Source: Nemophila menziesii (Eukaryota; Streptophyta; Magnoliopsida; Boraginales; Hydrophyllaceae). Taken from it: DNA of 64,000 nt. The stretch covers positions 2,046,001 through 2,110,000 of the forward strand of contig JARWIR010000008.1 of NCBI GenBank assembly GCA_029959085.1, read 5' to 3'. The position numbers were made by a program, and so were the translations under genes. The stretch's first letter is position 1. Each line of letters opens with the position of its first letter. Of this stretch, positions 62,131 to 64,000 are shown in pieces. Below the pieces are notes generated by a model, which saw only the letters and a list, made by a program, of their open reading frames with translations, searched no databases and was not told where the DNA came from.

Positions 62131-63010
62131 GAAACATAAAAGAAAATCAGATAAATATTATGTGACAGTCAAGATCGATATGGGAAAAACATATGATCAA
62201 GTTAATTGGGACTTACTCTTATCTTATCAAAGTTTGGATTTTACGAGAAATGGACGGATTGGATTATGAATTGTATTTTCTCAGTTTCCTTTGAAATCAA
62301 ATACAACGGCGAAAGACTAAAAAATTCTACCCAATATAAGGAGTCTGATAAGTCGATCCACTCTCACCACTTATCTTTTCCCTCATGATGAGGGCCTTAA
62401 TTGTCTCTTGAATGAGGAATGTAGAGAAGGAACCATCAAAGGAAATTATTTAGCTCGGGCAGGTGCTAGTCTTTCCCATCTCCTTTCGTAGATGACATCT
62501 TTTTCTATATTTCTATCAAAGAAAAAGAAATTGACACCTTCAAAAAAATATGATTGTACTATACTGTGAAGCGTCTCGAAAAAAATTGATTTCTAAAAGT
62601 CGACAATCTGCTATAGCAAAGGAACACCGGACAATGTCTGTGACAACGTGACAAACTCTCTTGGTATCAGGAAATCAAGCTCTCTTGGAAAAATATTTAA
62701 GAATCCCCCTTAACTTAAAAAGATCTAAAACAAAGAACCTCAATAATATTAAAGACCGACTCCTCTAAAAAATATCTTGTTGGATTTCCACACTTATATC
62801 AGATGGTGGTAAGGGTATCCATACCGAAGTTGTCCTTCAAGTAGTACCTAATTACTCTATCTCAATTTTTGAATTCCTGGAGACACTCCAGTATGAAAGA
62901 AGTTACTGGTATTAACGATAATGGGTGGAATTAGATTTAGAGTCTTCTAAAAGATGAATACGGACATTCGTGCTAACTAAGCCTAGAGAATCCTCAATAA
63001 ACCAAATGAA
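62130..63010 (+). mobile_element. LINE reverse transcriptase segment in inverted orientation
   Basis: The plus strand, with frame changes, reads LKHKRKSDKYYVTVKIDMGK, TYDQVNWDLL, FYEKWTDWIMNCIFSVSFEI, a broken GD.LSPLIF (about 62350-62380), SLGKYLRIPLNLKRSKTKNL and ISCWISTLISDGGKG. These are the RT palm and thumb motifs of plant LINEs (A-K-A-Y-D-R-V-x-W is here GKTYDQVNW). The FADD motif near 62480 is damaged. It begins exactly where the minus-strand RNase H segment starts. Confidence 0.78.
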
Positions 63011-63399
63011 TACAAACCTTTGTGCTATCTCAAATAACTATAAGCACTCTGCTTCCTTGTTTCGGTGTTCCAAAACCTTGTTCTCCTACTAATGATCTTT
63101 TAGCACTTGCAACTATCAGATAGTCTTCTCTTCGACACCCTGAATAATTACCTTATTCATTTGACCTTATTGGTATGGCCAGACTCTCAATCAATCAATG
63201 ATAGTCATCTTTGGGATAACATTCTTACCTATATTATATATATATATATGCATAGTATAATCTCGTAAAGCAATGTAAATATGCATGTTGCCCCATAGAT
63301 GTTTTTGACTTCTTCTTTGTACAAACTCTTTAGTCCCCATATATGAGCTATGTAAATGAAGTATAGTTATGCAATTATAGTGTTTTCTCCCCTTTAGAA
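63011..63399. other. No gene; short (TA)n
   Basis: 63231-63250 is a small TA repeat. From about 63383 the minus strand reads AAAGGGGAGAAAA, a purine tract that could be the polypurine site of the copia element to the right. No LTR end found. Confidence 0.4.
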
Positions 63400-64000
63400 A
63401 TATTAAAACAGAGAAGAGAGGGGAAAGAAAAGGAAACGTCATTGGACTTGAATGCTTGAGGGAGTAGTTTTGTAAAGATATCAACCAATTGATTTTATGA
63501 GTCCACAAATTCTAGCACGATGTCTTCTTTTGTAAAGTGATCTCGAATTAAATGATGTCGAGTATCAATGTGCTTTGTTCCTGAGTGTTGAATATGATCC
63601 TTTGTGATTTTGATGGCACTTGTGTTGTCACAACGAATGTGAACTTTCTCATATTTGAGCTTTTAGTCTTGCAAGGTTTATCACTGACCGCTACACATTT
63701 TGCCTTATTTATGGATAGAGCAACACTATTTTGATTTTGGCCTGACCAACATACAATCGTTTTCCCTAGAAATTGGCAACTTCCACGAGTGTTTTTCCTA
63801 TAAAGTCTAAACAATGCATAATCGATTTCGGAGTAACATATAATATCAAAGGAGGTGAATTTAGGATACCAAAGACCAATGTTTAACGTACCTTTCAAGT
63901 ATCAAAATATATATTTAACGGCAGCGATATGTGATTCCTTTGGACACGACTAAAATCTCACACAAAGGAAAATGATGTGTGTAATAATTGTACTTGATGC
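63400..64000 (-). pseudogene. Ty1/copia RNase H region, cut by right window edge
   Basis: The minus frame 63898-63548 has MKGTLNIGLWYPKFTSFDII, CYSEIDYALFRLYRKNTRGS and CQFLGKTIVCWSGQNQNSVA LS, the copia RNase H (usual YSDADWA-G, S-T-S-G). The catalytic pieces are altered (SEID for SDAD; AKC for AEx). Beyond 63548 another frame gives HKINWLISLQNYSLKHSSP, the conserved N-Q-L-x-D-I-F-T-K-x-L ending, now shifted. The right part (63899-64000) reads SCPKESHIAAVKYIF, the link from RT to RNase H. Several substitutions and frameshifts mark it as dead. Confidence 0.88.

Overview
The window looks like nuclear DNA of a flowering plant, most likely a eudicot. It is strongly AT-rich and packed with plant-type transposable elements: an Athila-like Ty3/gypsy element primed by tRNA-Asp, Ty1/copia pieces, plant LINEs, Mutator-like transposase relics and hAT-like MITEs. 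The few host-gene fragments belong to plant families (SDR110C-type dehydrogenases, a plant PP2C, a plant GTE protein, an RS31-type SR protein). I cannot name the species. I see no gene that is clearly intact: every recognisable coding region carries a stop, a frameshift or a truncation.

Layout. 1-4564: 5' half of an Athila-like element on the minus strand (RT cut by the window edge, protease, gag, primer binding site, LTR). 4570-9272: first copy of a segment repeated at 32702-37669; it holds a hAT-like MITE and a solo-LTR relic. 10104-10784: two short RNA-binding-protein gene fragments. 11030-16140 and 22400-27440: two copies of a repeat block, each ending in a Mutator-like transposase relic. 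Short-chain dehydrogenase (SDR) pseudogenes lie at 17312-17990, 20165-20681 and 28611-29405, all on the minus strand. 30747-31440: hAT-like MITE with a perfect 8-bp target duplication. 32702-37669: second segment copy, holding a LINE insertion with a fold-back end. 37670-42092: LTR of a second Ty3/gypsy family, its 3' non-coding region, then an Athila-type LTR relic. 42270-42460: copia gag scrap. 42470-47300: gene-poor. 47330-47760: PP2C pseudogene. 49841-52210: exon-like ORF split by a solo LTR. 52871-53157: minisatellite. 55122-56153: GTE-like gene without its bromodomain. 57125-61075: long degenerate LINE. 61428-63010: LINE with RNase H and RT in opposite orientations. 63400-64000: copia RNase H cut by the right edge.

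The genes do not form a pathway. The main story is history. A cluster of SDR genes and their surroundings were duplicated, then decayed, while retroelements inserted at different times. Several insertions can be ordered because they are present in only one of two duplicate copies.
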